Source of the DNA: Pyrocephalus nanus
Lineage: Eukaryota > Chordata > Aves > Passeriformes > Tyrannidae
Assembly (NCBI GenBank): GCA_038380795.1
Contig: CM076261.1
Location: forward strand, 34,931,866 to 34,995,865
Length of the DNA stretch: 64,000 nucleotides
Reading direction: 5' to 3'
Position numbers and translations under genes: made by a program. Numbering within the stretch: position 1 is the stretch's first letter; every line of letters begins with the position of its first letter. Below are positions 33,561 through 45,696 of this stretch, in pieces. The notes under the pieces are model-generated. The model was given only the letters and a program-made list of their open reading frames with translations. It ran no database searches and had not been told where the DNA came from.

Positions 33561-36500
33561 TCTGCAGGCAGGGCTGCCATCCCTCGTAGTCTGCAGCTAT
33601 TGATCAGGATACTTGCCGTGCACCTCACCTCCTGACAAGCTACTCGTATTGACACCACCCCAGTACTTTGGACACAGCTGTTTCATGAAAACAGCTTATA
33701 GCCCAGGGCACAGCCCGATGCTCTAGTTGCGTGTCTTCAGTCAGAAGAGTGTAGTTTATTCCAGCCTCGAGCAATTATTATACGGATTGGGCTACTTGAC
33801 ATGCAGTTTAATTTCATCTGGATTTCTTGGCGATATGCGCAGCCTGCTGTCACCAAGAGCTCATGGAGTTTATCAGAAGTGCCTGTAACCTGCAATTCAG
33901 TTAGTTTTAATGAAAGCAGCCAGGCTGGTGGGACTTCTGGAGGTCCCAAATACCGAAGACGAGGGCAGCTAGCTGGCTGTGGAGCTGTGCATTTGGTTCT
34001 CCCCAATAGGGTTAAAATGCATACTCCTGCTGCCTGTATATATCTTTCTCTACAAATGAGATTACTGAGAATAAACACGCTTTAATCCTTTTAAGTGTCT
34101 GAAATTATAAATAACATCTGCGATTCCCAGAGGAACGTCTCAGAACAAGTCATTAGTTTAATGTGGGACAATAGGCATATTCCTAATGCTAACGTGTCGG
34201 TGCCCTGAAGAAACGTATAGAGTGTCTGCTAGTGATTTTATTACGGTGTTCCTAGTGCCGCTTTTGTCTGCCTAGACATTAATATTTAGTGCTGAGAGAG
34301 GCTGTGGTTGTTTTCCTTTCATAGACGCAATCATACTAGTTCTGGGTATAATTTACTTGAACCAACTGATAGGCAGTGTAGTGAGGATCTTTCATTGGCC
34401 TTTTAAAGTCAAATATTGAATCCCAAATAAGTTTACCAGTTAATGTTTATCACACACAGATTGGGGGACATCAGCTGCCAGCCTTTCTAGTCTGTATCAT
34501 CTTAGTTTATAAACTCACAATCTTGCTGGAAAATGGTGAGAATTTCACTAGTGATACGCATTACATTTTAGTGTTTGTACCTGCAAAGCACTCCTGACAT
34601 AAAGCATTAGATGCTGTATACATTCTCCCGTGTGCTGTCTATTCTATTTTTCACTTTGGTCTCTCTCCCTTACATCACCGAAAGGCTGTTCATAAGCCTG
34701 GTCTTATTGTTAGTGAGAGGGGCTGGTAAACTGTTCTCAAAACAAATGCTAAACCACTATTTCTCTGGTTGTCAGCAGATGGTAAAGTATTTAAAGGTTG
34801 ATTAGCTTCCACTCACCTCCTCTGCAGTATCCTCCTTTTAGAAAGAAACAATTAGGCTCTGCCCTGTAGCCAGGGTTAACTGGATCCCAGGGACAGAAAA
34901 AAGTAGCTGTCCCTTCATTTTTTAGATGGGTGCTAAACCTTGTCCAGCGGCCCTTCACCCCCTCAAGGGTAGTTTCTCGTGCCATTTTCTTCTGATTTTA
35001 TTAATCTGGTAATACAGAACTTCATCAGAATAAAAGACTTTGGGAGTTATGTTTCCCAGTGGTTTATGAGGAGGACGCTCCTGTAGTGGCTTTTATCATT
35101 TTGTTTTGCAGACTCAGTGACATTTGGCATGAGGAAGTATGGGATGTCGACTTTTCTAGTTCCAATCTGGCCCATCTCATATCGAGTTGCAGAGTCCCAT
35201 AGGCTTGTATTTTAGCAGACGTAGCTTTGTGGAACAGAGAAGGATGATGTTGTACCCAGCTGCTGCTCCTGCTGTCTGTTTGCCAGTTGCAGGATGACTT
35301 CTGTGGCCTCTTGCTTTCCCTGCAGCCCCCAATGCATTTTGTTTATTTGTCTCTGTAAGGAACATGAGAAAGGGCTGCTCTGTTTGACCCTTTGCACTGT
35401 TTCCCGAGGAGGGATGCTCTGCATGTTTTCATTCCCACCTTTTGTACACCAGTGCCAATCTATCAATATATTCTAAATTTGACCACACTGCTGTTGCAAA
35501 AATATGCAGAAATTCTGTCTATAAGGTCTCTATGTTGTCCATAGCAACGTGAGACTTGTAGCCCTTAAATATTTATAACCATACTTGCTTCCAAAAATAT
35601 TGTGGATTTATAATACAGGAAACATGTTGATGCTGTGCATTAGTTTTATTCCATAGATAAATGTCATCCTGAGCAAAAAAAAAAGTCATGGTTGTATAAA
35701 TTACTGAAAAAAACCTCCACCATAGTAATATTACAGACATAATAACAGACTAAACTGTAAAAAAACCCAAACAAACAATTTTTAAATACTTTGGTCACAT
35801 ATTGGTAAAATTTATTTTAAAAGCAAAATCAAAAATGATACACGTGTCCACACACACAGCATCCATAACACACAGTTCACATGGATCAACACCTGACATT
35901 GGAGTTTCTTGGACTTTGTTACAACAGCACACTCGGCTTTGTTTTCATTAAAGACTTCCATTCATTTCTTCCATTCATTTCATCCTTTCACTAAACTTGG
36001 ACTTTACCTCTCCACCCATCCCAAACTTATCTTCAAATGGATTCCACCCTCCCACAAACACATTCTATAAAAATCTTAATAAAATTGCATTTAGATTCCT
36101 AGGGTGGATGTCCATTTGTGCAACTCATTGCTGTGAGGGGCACATGGCAAAGATTTCGAATATCAAAGTGCTGAACACAAACATTGCACTGTTTTAACAT
36201 CTCCTGAAGTAATCTGGTATTAGCATGCTATTGGAGATGGAGAGTGATAGAAAATAATCAATAATCAAATACTGCTTCTTTGAAGAAACCCTTAGAATGG
36301 GGGTTTCATCCTTACTAAGTGGCATAACAATACACTTTACACAAGACACCAGTTGTTGTCTCCAACATAAGAGGAAAAACATTTAAAGAGGAATATATCA
36401 AATTGGAACCCTTGTTGTTTATTTATCACTTGTATGTGATTTTTTTTTTTTATTTAGCGTAGATCAATAATACTTCCATGTAGTGTGTTTAACTCCTCAA

Positions 36501-38504
36501 AACCCTGGGGTTTCTTTAGTTTTCAAGATGGTATTTTAGTGTTATTGAGATTAGACTCCAACAGGGTTTATCTGCATATTGGTTGATTCAGTTTTCCATC
36601 AAAATACCTGACTCAATTAGTGCAAAACTTCCACTAGGAGCAATTTTCTTGTATGTTGTAGTAGTCAATAAAATATCCAATTCAATCTTTTTTCCACAGA
36701 ATTTACTACCTGTGTCAGGTTAAGTTAACAAACTAAAGAAAAAAAACAGATAAGAAAATTTTCAGACAGTTCAAATAGCAATATTTTGTATAAAATGTAG
36801 TTATTTTAAACTTCCTGTCTTACCCCTTGCTTCAGGTGGCCAGAAATATAAAATATTACATCTGGTAGTGTAATCCCTAATAAAGGGGTTCTGCTACTGG
36901 AAGAGTCAAACACACTGTATTTATATTAACTTGACCATCAGCTTCCTAATGCTTTCAAGGTATCCCTTTATTGGTAGCAGGTACACAGGCCCACTCAGAC
37001 TTCCAAATCATTTTATAAAAAGGTAGAAAAATATACTCACTATTTGTTTAGCCTTTCTATAGTCAACTTATCATACAACCAATCTTACAAAATAATTTAT
37101 CAGCTGGAAAAAATACCAACAACTGCTCAGCACCTGGAGGAAGGTCTCAATGGGAAGGTACAAATCCAGTCATCTTGAAGCTGGTTTTTTTCAGGTTTAG
37201 GGATATGTATTTTTACAAATAAATACTCAATACCATGTTCACATGAACAGCCATGGAAACACAGACCTTTTTGATTTATTCAACCACTGAAGGCTGAAGA
37301 AGCGCTGGTGACGTGGAACGACAAAGTCTGATCAACTCAGTTGGACAGAACGAACTCCAGATTTAATTGTCACCAAGTTATTCTGCAACGTGCTGATAAA
37401 GTGTCACTTGAAAAATGTTTCCTTCAAGGGCAACAGAAAAAAAAAAAATGTTTCTGAGGGAATTGTTTTGTTTGGTGGTTTTAAACTGTGTTTGTGATCC
37501 AGTCAAGCAATGACATCGTGGGTGTCACTTTTGGGTCTCTGGTGGAGACTCAGCGGGGGCAGAGGCTTTCCATAGAAATCTGTGCTAGAAATTCCAGGGA
37601 AGAAAAACACATCAATCTGTCACCCAAAGGGTTTTTACATGTGGTAAATTCTTGCTGCCTTTCATGGAAGCTAGGTAGTCTACAGGTTAAGAGCTAATTC
37701 CTACAAACAACTTTCAAACCTAATTAATCTCTATAGAAGTATCAGCCGAAAGAGGGTTTAATTCCATTTTGTTATACAGGCAGCAGCATTTGCAAGATCA
37801 AGCCCAAAGGTGATCTGTAAACATCCCAAAAATAGGAAATGAGAAACCCAAAGTATGCAAATGACAACTGAAAAGATCACGTATCAACATTTGAATGTTG
37901 CTATAGGCAAGTTTTCATTGCAATACAGTTTTAAGTGACTGAGAGAAATAATGTTCTTTTTATTCAATTTGAACAAGTGTTCTCATTGCTTTAGTTTGGT
38001 TGTTCTTCTCTCATACTACTCCAGATGTCTCCATGTTCACTCAGCTATTCAAAATCTGAACAATAAAAATGTAAGAAAAACAAAGGAATTGCCACCTAAA
38101 ACTCAGACAAAAAAAAAAAAAAAAAAAAAAAGGCAGTGTGAGCATATGAAAAACAATCCTTCAGGATCTTCCAAAATTAGAAAACAGCCATTATTGAGGC
38201 AAGAAATCAAGAACCTGCCTACTTCACCTTGGTATTTTCCAGGTATTAAACTTATTTCTGCTGGCAGGTTATGAACTTCCAGCTACTCTGGTTCCTCAGG
38301 TAAAGCAGCAGATCCCAAGCGTTTTCACTGACATTTCTCCTTCCAGACCAATAATTCAGTTTCCACTTGTACTCTTAAAATAACTGGTCCTGAACTGGTC
38401 CTGTTACCCTTTGCAATATGGCACTTTTTAATGTTTAGGTACTGCTGCTATGCAAATAACTTCAGATCATTAATAGCACCTGATATCCCCAGCCATTTGA
38501 AACA
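33561..38504. other. Intron or intergenic stretch downstream of the RAPGEF5-like exon
   Basis: It is AT-rich with short chance frames. An A run lies at about 38109-38131. I looked for the next RAPGEF5 exon (a DDFLLTY-like motif) by eye and did not find it. Confidence 0.5.
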
Positions 38505-38526
38505 TTATAAGGGAATCTATGATAAC

Positions 38527-38532
38527 TTTATT
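38527..38532 (-). terminator. Poly(A) signal of the minus-strand gene
   Basis: AATAAA on the minus strand lies about 200 bp after the stop codon of the terminal exon at 38733-38857. This puts the transcript's 3' end near 38505-38515. Confidence 0.65.
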
Positions 38533-38732
38533 TTCCATTTAAGGGAAAAAAAAAAAAAAAAGAAGACTTGAAAAATCAAAAAGATGCTTTCTACTAAGCA
38601 AAAGGTTTAGGTTTTGGTCAGTGAAAATTAGAATTAATACATTAAAAAAAAAAAAAGATGAAGCATGAAATGAACATAGAAGTGAATGAACAATGGAGAA
38701 TGCTTTCAAAAAGTACAAACCCCAAAATACTT

Positions 38733-38857
38733 TCAATGATCAGCACGATGTGTTTCACCAAGGGGCTCAAGTTTTCCAAGTCTACTAAGTTTGGGAGTTC
38801 CCCAGCCAACTAAAGGAAAACGAAGACTGTCAAAACATGCCATGAGTGCTCTTGATT
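38733..38857 (-). CDS. Terminal coding exon of an unidentified minus-strand gene
   Basis: The acceptor is a pyrimidine-rich stretch ending TTCCTCAG before 38857. Entry is phase 1, which matches the phase-1 exit of the exon at 39221-39335. The reading ends [20 protein letters not shown], then GETHRADH and a TGA stop at 38733. A poly(A) signal follows about 200 bp on. I do not recognise the protein. The C-terminus is basic and hydrophobic with no transmembrane span. Confidence 0.6.
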
Positions 38858-39220
38858 CTGAGGAACTGCCCAGAAAGGAGCTCATTTTGGGGGAAATCAA
38901 AGCATTTAAGGTATGCAATATATTACATCCAGGGTGAATAGCTAGAATTTTCTTTGAAAAGAATTGATTTACCCTTAGATACTCATCATTTTAATCACTT
39001 TTTTGTGAGTAGTCAAGTTTCTGACTCACTTTTTGGGAAAATAATATCTTCCCCCACGGAACAGGCCAAATAATAGTGCTGGAAGTTCTTATCATGAAGT
39101 GGGAAACTGCACCAAAGATTTTCTAGAGAGATCATTCCAGTTTCATCATTCCAAGGGAATATTTTCAAGGATTAACAACCACAGACTGAGCCATCAGTTC
39201 CTGGTTGTCAGTACACTCAC

Positions 39221-39335
39221 CTGGTGGAAGTGCTGCTACTGGTGTTGGATTTTTGGGAAGAGAATCCTCTGAATTAATAGGTTCTACTCTGTGGCCTCTT
39301 TTTAACTTCGTTTTTTTACTTTTTTTCTTATTTAT
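39221..39335 (-). CDS. Internal exon, lysine-rich segment, same gene
   Basis: The acceptor is TTTGCTACAG and the donor CCACCAG|GTGAGTG, both good consensus. The reading is [20 protein letters not shown], then [18 protein letters not shown]. The cluster of lysines looks like a nuclear-localisation or nucleic-acid-binding tail. Entry is phase 0, but the preceding recognised exon (39877-40102) leaves in phase 1. So another exon lies between them, or one copy is frameshifted. Confidence 0.55.
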
Positions 39336-39876
39336 CTGTAGCAAATGGAAATCAACATTACATATCATACACTTATATTCAGAGAATATCTTAGATCATC
39401 TTCTAAAGCAATTACTGAGGAGATACATCAGCGATTTCAGTCCAAAATTATGCACAAAATTATGGGAAATGTAAAAGTTACACAGCATTTTGCTACAGAA
39501 AATAATCTTTAGGCATAAAATACATGCAAACTTTTATGTTTCCATAACGAAATTCAACTTAGCTGGGTCTTGTTGGAAAGTGGACTGCATATTTGATGAT
39601 GATAAAAAACAAACCCAATTTCAGCTGCTGTACCAACCCCACCAACAAACCTGCACTTTTTGGAAGAAGATTTCCCAATACAAAAACCTAATTCTGCATT
39701 TTCATCTTTTCAACAGATTAAATCCATGTGTGGCATCATGAAAAATAATAACAAAGAATAAACAAAAATAAATATAATATATACTATATAATAAATATAA
39801 TTAAAAAGAATTAAAAAAAATAAGGAAAAGCAATGTGAACAATCCCATGAAATGACACATTCCCAGGAAGTTTTAC

Positions 39877-40102
39877 CTGAGTCAAGGCATTCCGAGGCTT
39901 GCTGATCATTCTCTTTCGAGTGCTGCAAAAGCTGTGTAGTTGCAGAATTGCACATTTCTAGTCTGCTGTCAGTTGTGTTTTGGCTGCTGCTCCTTGACAA
40001 GTGCTGGGCATCCATCTGGTCCTGCTCTGTTTGTGGTTCCAGGACAATTGTAGCCTGTTCAGTCTCCAACCTTTGCCTCTTCTTTTCCATTTGTTTTTCA
40101 TT
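39877..40102 (-). CDS. Internal exon, coiled-coil and Gln/Ser-rich segment, same gene
   Basis: The acceptor is TTTGTTAG and the donor GACTCAG|GTAAAA. Entry is phase 0, continuing in frame from the exon at 41282-41375. The product starts NEKQMEKKRQRLETEQ, a charged heptad-like stretch, and continues into a polar region rich in Gln, Ser and Asn. It is 226 nt long and leaves in phase 1. No catalytic motif is visible, so the product is probably a scaffold or regulator rather than an enzyme. Confidence 0.62.
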
Positions 40103-41281
40103 CTAACAAAGAGGGTAAGAATTTTTTTCAAGCTGACTAATAAGACAGGAGGGTTATTAAATGAAAGCATCTTTCTGTCCCACATATAGCACGGAGTTTA
40201 TTGTCAAATAGGTGAAGAAATTAAATTTCAGATCTCCTGTCCAGAGGAAGGGAGGTGGAATTAACAACAAATGAAATGATCTTTCTGTTTGTTGACTGTT
40301 TTCTTGCTTTATTTTTGTTCCTATTAAAAAAAATAAACCAAAATTGGAATATAAGCAACATCAACAGTTCTGAGGTTAGAAAACTTCTAATTTCTTCCTC
40401 TTCAATGACTTTTCCTTTATGTTTTATTTAAAACAAAATACAGTTGCACAGAGCTTAAGGCTCCCTAAAATGCCACCAGGACTGGGACAAATACCTGTTG
40501 TGTCATACAGACTCAATCCCAGGCTGTTTCACAAGTTCTGTATCACTGAATCAGCATCTCTGCAATACTCACACTCAATCTTCTTCCTTTGGATGCTATT
40601 ATGAAGTGTATTACTGTGCATGCAGCTGACTTTACATGCTGTGTGCACATGGGTGCTTTTGTCCCGCAGAAAAGCAACTGTTGGAGTTACTGACTGGAAC
40701 AGTTTATGTGTTTCTTTAGATTATGTTATCTCCAGTCAACTGAATAAACAAATTTGGCACAACAAATAAGAACTACCCAAACTCAGAAGCACAGGTTAAA
40801 GAAACTGTAACATATGAATGTGATTTTCATATTTCAAAACAAAAAAACTTGTCAATAGTGTCAATTTTCAACTGAAAACAGGTTATGCTCAGAAATCTAA
40901 AGAGTTGTAGCAGTCAGTCAGATTTTAGTCAGTCATCTCTACATGGCTAAAATACTTTCCAAGAAACTAACAGACCTTGAATATTTTCCACTTCTCAATC
41001 CTCACTGGTTTAATTAGGAAATATGTTCAGTCATGTGTTTAGATCTATTTTACTGTGCCTACAACACTTTTGTCCCCAAGTCAATAACAGGGGGTTTCTG
41101 ATCATGAAAACATTGATTCAATGCAAACAAACCAAGACTGCCAAGATTAAATACGAATTAAAAAAATGCTGTGCAGACAGACTGAGACCAATTCTTTGAA
41201 ACGAACCATTTTTGTCATGACCTCTCAGATATTTGTTAGTGGCAGTTCTAAAATAGTCCAGAGTTCCACACATTCTCCTAC

Positions 41282-41375
41282 CTCAGAGATTACAGCAAAT
41301 GTAGGCTGGAAGGGGTTCTGATATTTCCCAGGCTCAGGGTCTTCCTCATCAGGTACAGCTCCTTCTTCCTTTTCC
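41282..41375 (-). CDS. Internal exon, acidic segment with an NPFQP motif, same gene
   Basis: The reading is EKEEGAVPDEEDPEPGKYQN, then PFQPTFAVISE, followed by donor TCTGAG|GTAGGA. The acceptor is placed at CCAAAG|GGAAAAG. This gives a phase-2 entry that fits the exit of exon 42333-42535 and a phase-0 exit that fits exon 39877-40102. The acceptor's pyrimidine tract lies about 50 bp upstream and is separated by purines, so this edge is the weakest. Confidence 0.55.
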
Positions 41376-42332
41376 CTTTGGCGTTGTCCATGAGTTTATG
41401 TCGTCGTTTCAGTGGTTTTGGCATTTGTGGATTTTGGTTGGGTTTGGGTTTTTTTGAGAAGGGAGGAGGGAAGAGAGGGAGAATGAACAAAGAATTCTGA
41501 AGAAGCCAAGCCATAAATGTAACAGAAAAAAAATTATTAGATCACCACACTCATCTCCCAATTTATGCCAGCGTGGACTTCAAAGGTCCCTTCTAAAAGT
41601 AACTACTCTATGGTTCTGTGAAGGGAATCACACTTGCTTCACCCAGACTCAGAAAAGTTCAGGAGGACACACAAAACTCAGGTTACCAGCACTACTTACA
41701 TTTTATGCTCCAGATATTTATGTAAGAAATATTACATTGCTATGTATTCAATAATACATCACTGATAAAGTACATTCTCATCAAATACTCCTCATGAATC
41801 ATCTGATGGTAATTGCATACACAAGTCACTGTTACACCTATTTTGCAGCTGCAGGTGCTGAGAGAGGAAGGAACAAACCCCTTGTTCAGAGGTAGAGATG
41901 GGAAGGAAAAGGAGGACAGTAGCACACCCATGAAAACAAAATGCTTGGAAGGAACAGACAGTGCTGGTGAGAACTTTCCAGCACTTCCACTGTCTCTGGT
42001 TTCCCATTGGAAACAAGGTGCTTGCTACTAACATATTGTGGAGGAAATGCACCTTCTGAACAAAAGATATTAGCAAGGCCAAATTTACTACCCAACCACC
42101 AAGCAGTTCTCACTCACAGTACATTTCAAGCAGGAAGCCCTTTAGGGCACGAACCAGACAAAAACTTGTAGGTCCTGCAGAAAAACTCCAGAATTCAGGT
42201 CTGTACTTTTAACAGGGAGACGCTTGGACTGGAAGCTTTAAATCCTTGACAGCTTGGTTGCACTTACAGGAATGAACCGAGTATCTCAGAGAAAAGAGGA
42301 AGTGGAGGAAGCAGAAGTTCCAGGGACAATAC

Positions 42333-42535
42333 CTTTCTTCTCGTATCCTTCTCACTCGCTCAGCTCGTTCCAGTTTCTTCTGTTCTTCATATGCCTTTTG
42401 CTCTGTGGTGTCTCTTTGGATTCGGTCATTTAAGGCATCAGAATCTTTGGCTATGATATGTAGAAGCCAAAATAACCTCTTTTTGATTGATTTGTCAATT
42501 TTTTTCCCATAGCCCTTGATAGCTGAGAAAGGTTC
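42333..42535 (-). CDS. Internal exon, helical charged segment, same gene
   Basis: The acceptor is CGTTTACAG and the donor GAAGAAAG|GTATTG. The reading is [20 protein letters not shown], then [20 protein letters not shown], then a highly charged tail ([17 protein letters not shown]). The first half has a hydrophobic helix and the second is a likely coiled coil. At 203 nt it is open only in this frame. Codon use and splice signals make it a convincing exon. I cannot attach it to a named family. Confidence 0.7.
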
Positions 42536-43070
42536 CTGTAAACGTGAGGGGAAGGAGGGGAAAAGTATTTGCAGTTCAGATCACATTCCTTGACTGGAAA
42601 CAAGGAATTAGCTAAGCAATTACTGTTTACTGCAAAGCCCTGAGAAGTATGGGAAGTAAATTTGTATTTATGCATTCCCTAAATTCAGAAATACTTACCA
42701 AACTTTTTTTGGCCAAGATAAAAATCACAACTGGTCAGTGATCCTTCCTGAATGTCAACACAGGCTAATTCCTTTTCTGCTTCTTTTTAAAAAAGCTGGA
42801 ATACTAAACTTGCTGTTCAACTAAACAAGTTTTAAACCACATCAGTAACTTAATTATTCTTACATGGTTTCAGAACAGACCAGCAATTAAAATATTGAGG
42901 ATCCCCACTGTAAACATTTGTTAGAACATCAAGGTGAGCAGCAGAATTTCTTGCAGAATAGATACATGGACTGTATCTTTTCTGGGATTGTAGGGTTTGA
43001 GTTTCTACCTTACTGGAAGCTTTACACATATATATCATTAGAAATTAGAAAATGAAGCATGTTAAAATAC

Positions 43071-43182
43071 ACCTAAAATTTGACAGAGACACTTGTGTTC
43101 ATTGACAAGCCTTTCCAGAGACAAGGACTCGATCACATCTGGTTCTGACAGAGCTCCTTCTCTGTCCTGCTGGTTTGCCAGC
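43071..43182 (-). CDS. Internal exon, Leu/Glu-rich helical segment, same gene
   Basis: The open frame reads [20 protein letters not shown], then [17 protein letters not shown], and joins the exon at 42535 in phase 0 if the donor is GGT|GTATTT. A stronger-looking donor (TTTTAG|GTGTAT) 3 bp away would break the frame. The acceptor is placed at TCGTTTCTCCAG, with a good pyrimidine tract; the frame stays open upstream to about 43228. Further 5' exons were not identified. A possible one near 43574-43640 does not match in phase. Confidence 0.5.
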
Positions 43183-43240
43183 CTGGAGAAACGACCAGAA
43201 GAAACACTGAGCACCCTGACAAAAGAGAGACTCCCAGATC

Positions 43241-44044
43241 TCCAAAAGCTAAGTTTTTGAGAAACGTGGGAAGAAGGGAAAGAGTGAGAAAGATAAAATG
43301 CCTTGTTTCATCTTTGATTCATTATTCTTTCTACTTAAACTTTCTACTATCCATGAAAACAGGATAAACCAGGGAAAAAATTAAATGAAATACAAGAAAG
43401 CTGTGGAAAGTAATTACAAGATGGAAAAAAAATTATCTCCACTTTTTTTCCCCATCACTTAACATATGTTTGTTACAGTCTGCAAATCCTATTGTGCTAC
43501 CCTTCAGTCTCCAAAAGCATTGCTCAGCAGTGCTGTCAACTCATCCAGACCTAACTGAAGAAAATATTTCTGAGCAGTGTTTGTTGCCACAGCCTATTCC
43601 TTTCTCACCTGAAGATTAAATAACTGTGTTCTGTGCTGTGCTATTGGATCGCACACTCTGCAAGGCACAGCTGAGGCAGAAGGAAATGCTGCTGAGCTGC
43701 AGAGCTCAGTGTCAGCGTGAAGTAAAGTCCTGCAGCTTGCGGTGACTGCTGATTTTTACCCTCTGATACCTTGAAAGGTGTCATCTTTGTCTTTCTGGTC
43801 AATTGGTTTCCATCTTCTCTGCAGCAACAAGGAATGAGCATTCAAAAAAGATGGCTAAGGTGCTATGTCTGGAAAAGCAGAACATCTAAAGAGCTGCCTC
43901 CCCCTAATGCTCCCCAGGGAGTGAAGTGGTTTTGCTCAGGTCATGCATCTACTGAGCACCTCAGGCATGTTCTGTTCATTTAGGCACAAGTTAGGGATGC
44001 AGCCGCTGGGCAAGGGGAAGAGGAACTGACACCAAAATCACACA
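43241..44044. other. Probable intron of the minus-strand gene
   Basis: One possible minus-strand donor (CTTCAG|GTGAGA) lies near 43612. The open frame before it does not join the next exon in phase. Nothing else is supported here. Confidence 0.4.
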
Positions 44045-44063
44045 ATCACCACTTCATTGAAAC

Positions 44064-44069
44064 TTTATT
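44064..44069 (-). terminator. Poly(A) signal of a second minus-strand transcript
   Basis: AATAAA on the minus strand lies about 95 bp after the stop codon of the candidate terminal exon at 44164-44331. A GT-rich stretch follows it (minus-strand GAAGTGGTGATTGTG). Confidence 0.5.
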
Positions 44070-44163
44070 GAGCTGCAACACAAAGACATTCACAGCAGGC
44101 CAGGGCAAGAGGTGCGCACAGGACCACCAACACAGCAGCTGGGCTTGCAGGAACAGCCTCTCC

Positions 44164-44331
44164 TCAAGTTATGGAGCCAGGGGCTGACAGGTGGGAGCCA
44201 TCCTGGGGGACTGGAGAGCACTCAGGCATCAGGGCCAAGTCCTGCCTGCTCACTGCAGACAGTTCAGCCCCAGCACCAGTGGGACTTTCTGCCTCTCCCT
44301 CCAAGAGTATTTGGGATCCAACAGCTCCTTG
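44164..44331 (-). CDS. Candidate terminal exon, acidic/Ser-rich product
   Basis: The acceptor is AAATTCCTCAG and entry is phase 0. The reading is QGAVGSQILLEGEAESPTGA, then GAELSAVSRQDLALMPEC and about 17 more residues to a stop. A 3' UTR of about 100 bp and AATAAA follow. The frame looks protein-like, but no upstream partner exon is recognised. It could be an alternative last exon of a transcript starting in the 47.6-49.6 kb CpG island. Confidence 0.38.
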   Translation of the reverse strand, partial: QGAVGSQILLEGEAESPTGAGAELSAVSRQDLALMPECSPVPQDGSHLSAPGSIT

Positions 44332-44609
44332 CTGAGGAATTTCATCTTCATGAATGTTTGACAAAGTTGAGCTTCAGGAGAACTGGGGCACTTTTCATTA
44401 TTCCTGACTCTTCCAGGGCTGCACTTGCCAGGATCCTCTGGAACCTTCCAGACTGCCCCAAACCTTCACAGCCCACTCCCAGCCCCGAGTCCAGCCAGCA
44501 CTGACTGAGCTGCTGGGAGCTGCAGTTCTTCCTGCTTGTGCCAGGTTCACAAGGATACATGTCCGGAATAAAGACAAGTACAACAGTCATTCAAACACTA
44601 CAACATATC

Positions 44610-44625
44610 TTTTATTGCAGAGAGA
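44610..44625 (-). terminator. Poly(A) signal, probably of the retroviral 3' LTR
   Basis: Minus-strand AATAAA precedes GT-rich sequence (GTTGTAGTGTTTG). It lies about 580 bp past the envelope remnant, where a 3' LTR would end. Confidence 0.4.
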
Positions 44626-45190
44626 GTTAAAAAAAAAAAACTATTAGCAAAGAGAATCAAAAGTTAAAATGAATACAAAAACCCCTTCTTTATCTACTGG
44701 CATTCATACAATACTACAAACAGCCTCTATTAAAGTATTAGTTAGTGCAAGGGGAATTAAAGGGATACAATATTAGCAAGTAAAAAGGGAACTAAAGGGA
44801 TACAAGAAAAAGGATATGAAGTACTTGCTTTCTCGGTTGCTTCCTCTCAATAAACTGTGCTCACCTGCAAAGACAGGCCAGGGCTACCAGGGTCTGCAGG
44901 GGCTGGGCGGCACTCATGCTTAGCGGGCGTCCCCACGAGCAACACAATCTTGATGGAAGGATGAGCATCGCTCCACCCAGCAGTGCTGACACCCCATTTG
45001 ATCAGCTCTACATTACACTACGTAGGGCCAGTACGTAGTATAAGGTGGTGCTTGAGTGGCAGCCAAACAGCACCGGTTCATCACCTCATGGCAACAGTCT
45101 GTGCGTGCCCCACTGTAGGACAAGGGGCAACGACCCCTGCCCACATCATCTTCCTCTCTCCATCACCTTCCTCACCCCTATATATGACCT

Positions 45191-45499
45191 CTACGATTGT
45201 GTTTCAAGGTTAGCATGAACGGACTCAGAATAGTCACTTAAATTCATGCAGCACATGCCCTCAAAATCTTGACAGCCGTGTTCTTGGGCTAGTAACAAAA
45301 AATCAACAGCAGCTCTGTCTTGTAAACTTGCATGTCTAACAGAGTCTAACAGAGGGGCTTTAAACAGTTCAGAGAGATGTGGCAGAGCCAGAGCTCTCCT
45401 CAGGGAATGACTGAGCTGCCTAAAGGCTGCCTTTGCACCAGCTATCCAAGGCAGGAAACTCCTACAGGTGGTATCAAAAGTTTGCATCAGCCTTACCAC
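45191..45499 (-). pseudogene. Retroviral envelope transmembrane (TM) remnant
   Basis: A 102-codon frame contains the TM ectodomain hallmark: a Leu-Gln-Asp-Arg-Ala-Ala segment, then an acidic stretch and a Cys-(X6)-Cys-Cys cluster, then an Asn-Leu-Ser glycosylation site. In intact viruses this region mediates membrane fusion after receptor binding. Only this middle part of TM is present. The surface subunit, fusion peptide and membrane anchor are not visible in frame. The order of motifs is closest to avian leukosis-type envelopes. Confidence 0.75.
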
Positions 45500-45696
45500 A
45501 CATCCACAGGGAGCAATGCAGAGTCCTCACCATCCTACCATTCCCAGGAAGGAACTTCATGGACTGCCTGTGGCTCAGGGAGGACTCACGTGGCTTCTTT
45601 TCTTCCTTCCCCATTTCTGGATTTTCTCCTTGAAAAAAGCAAAGATTTCTTGGCTCACCTTGCTCTGGGAGATGCAGCAAATGGCAAACTTGAAAT

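Noticed and set aside
43574..43640. Additional 5' exon of the minus-strand gene ending CTTCAG|GTGAGA
   Set aside because: The open frame ends in phase 0 but does not join the next exon in any open frame, and two acceptors are equally likely.
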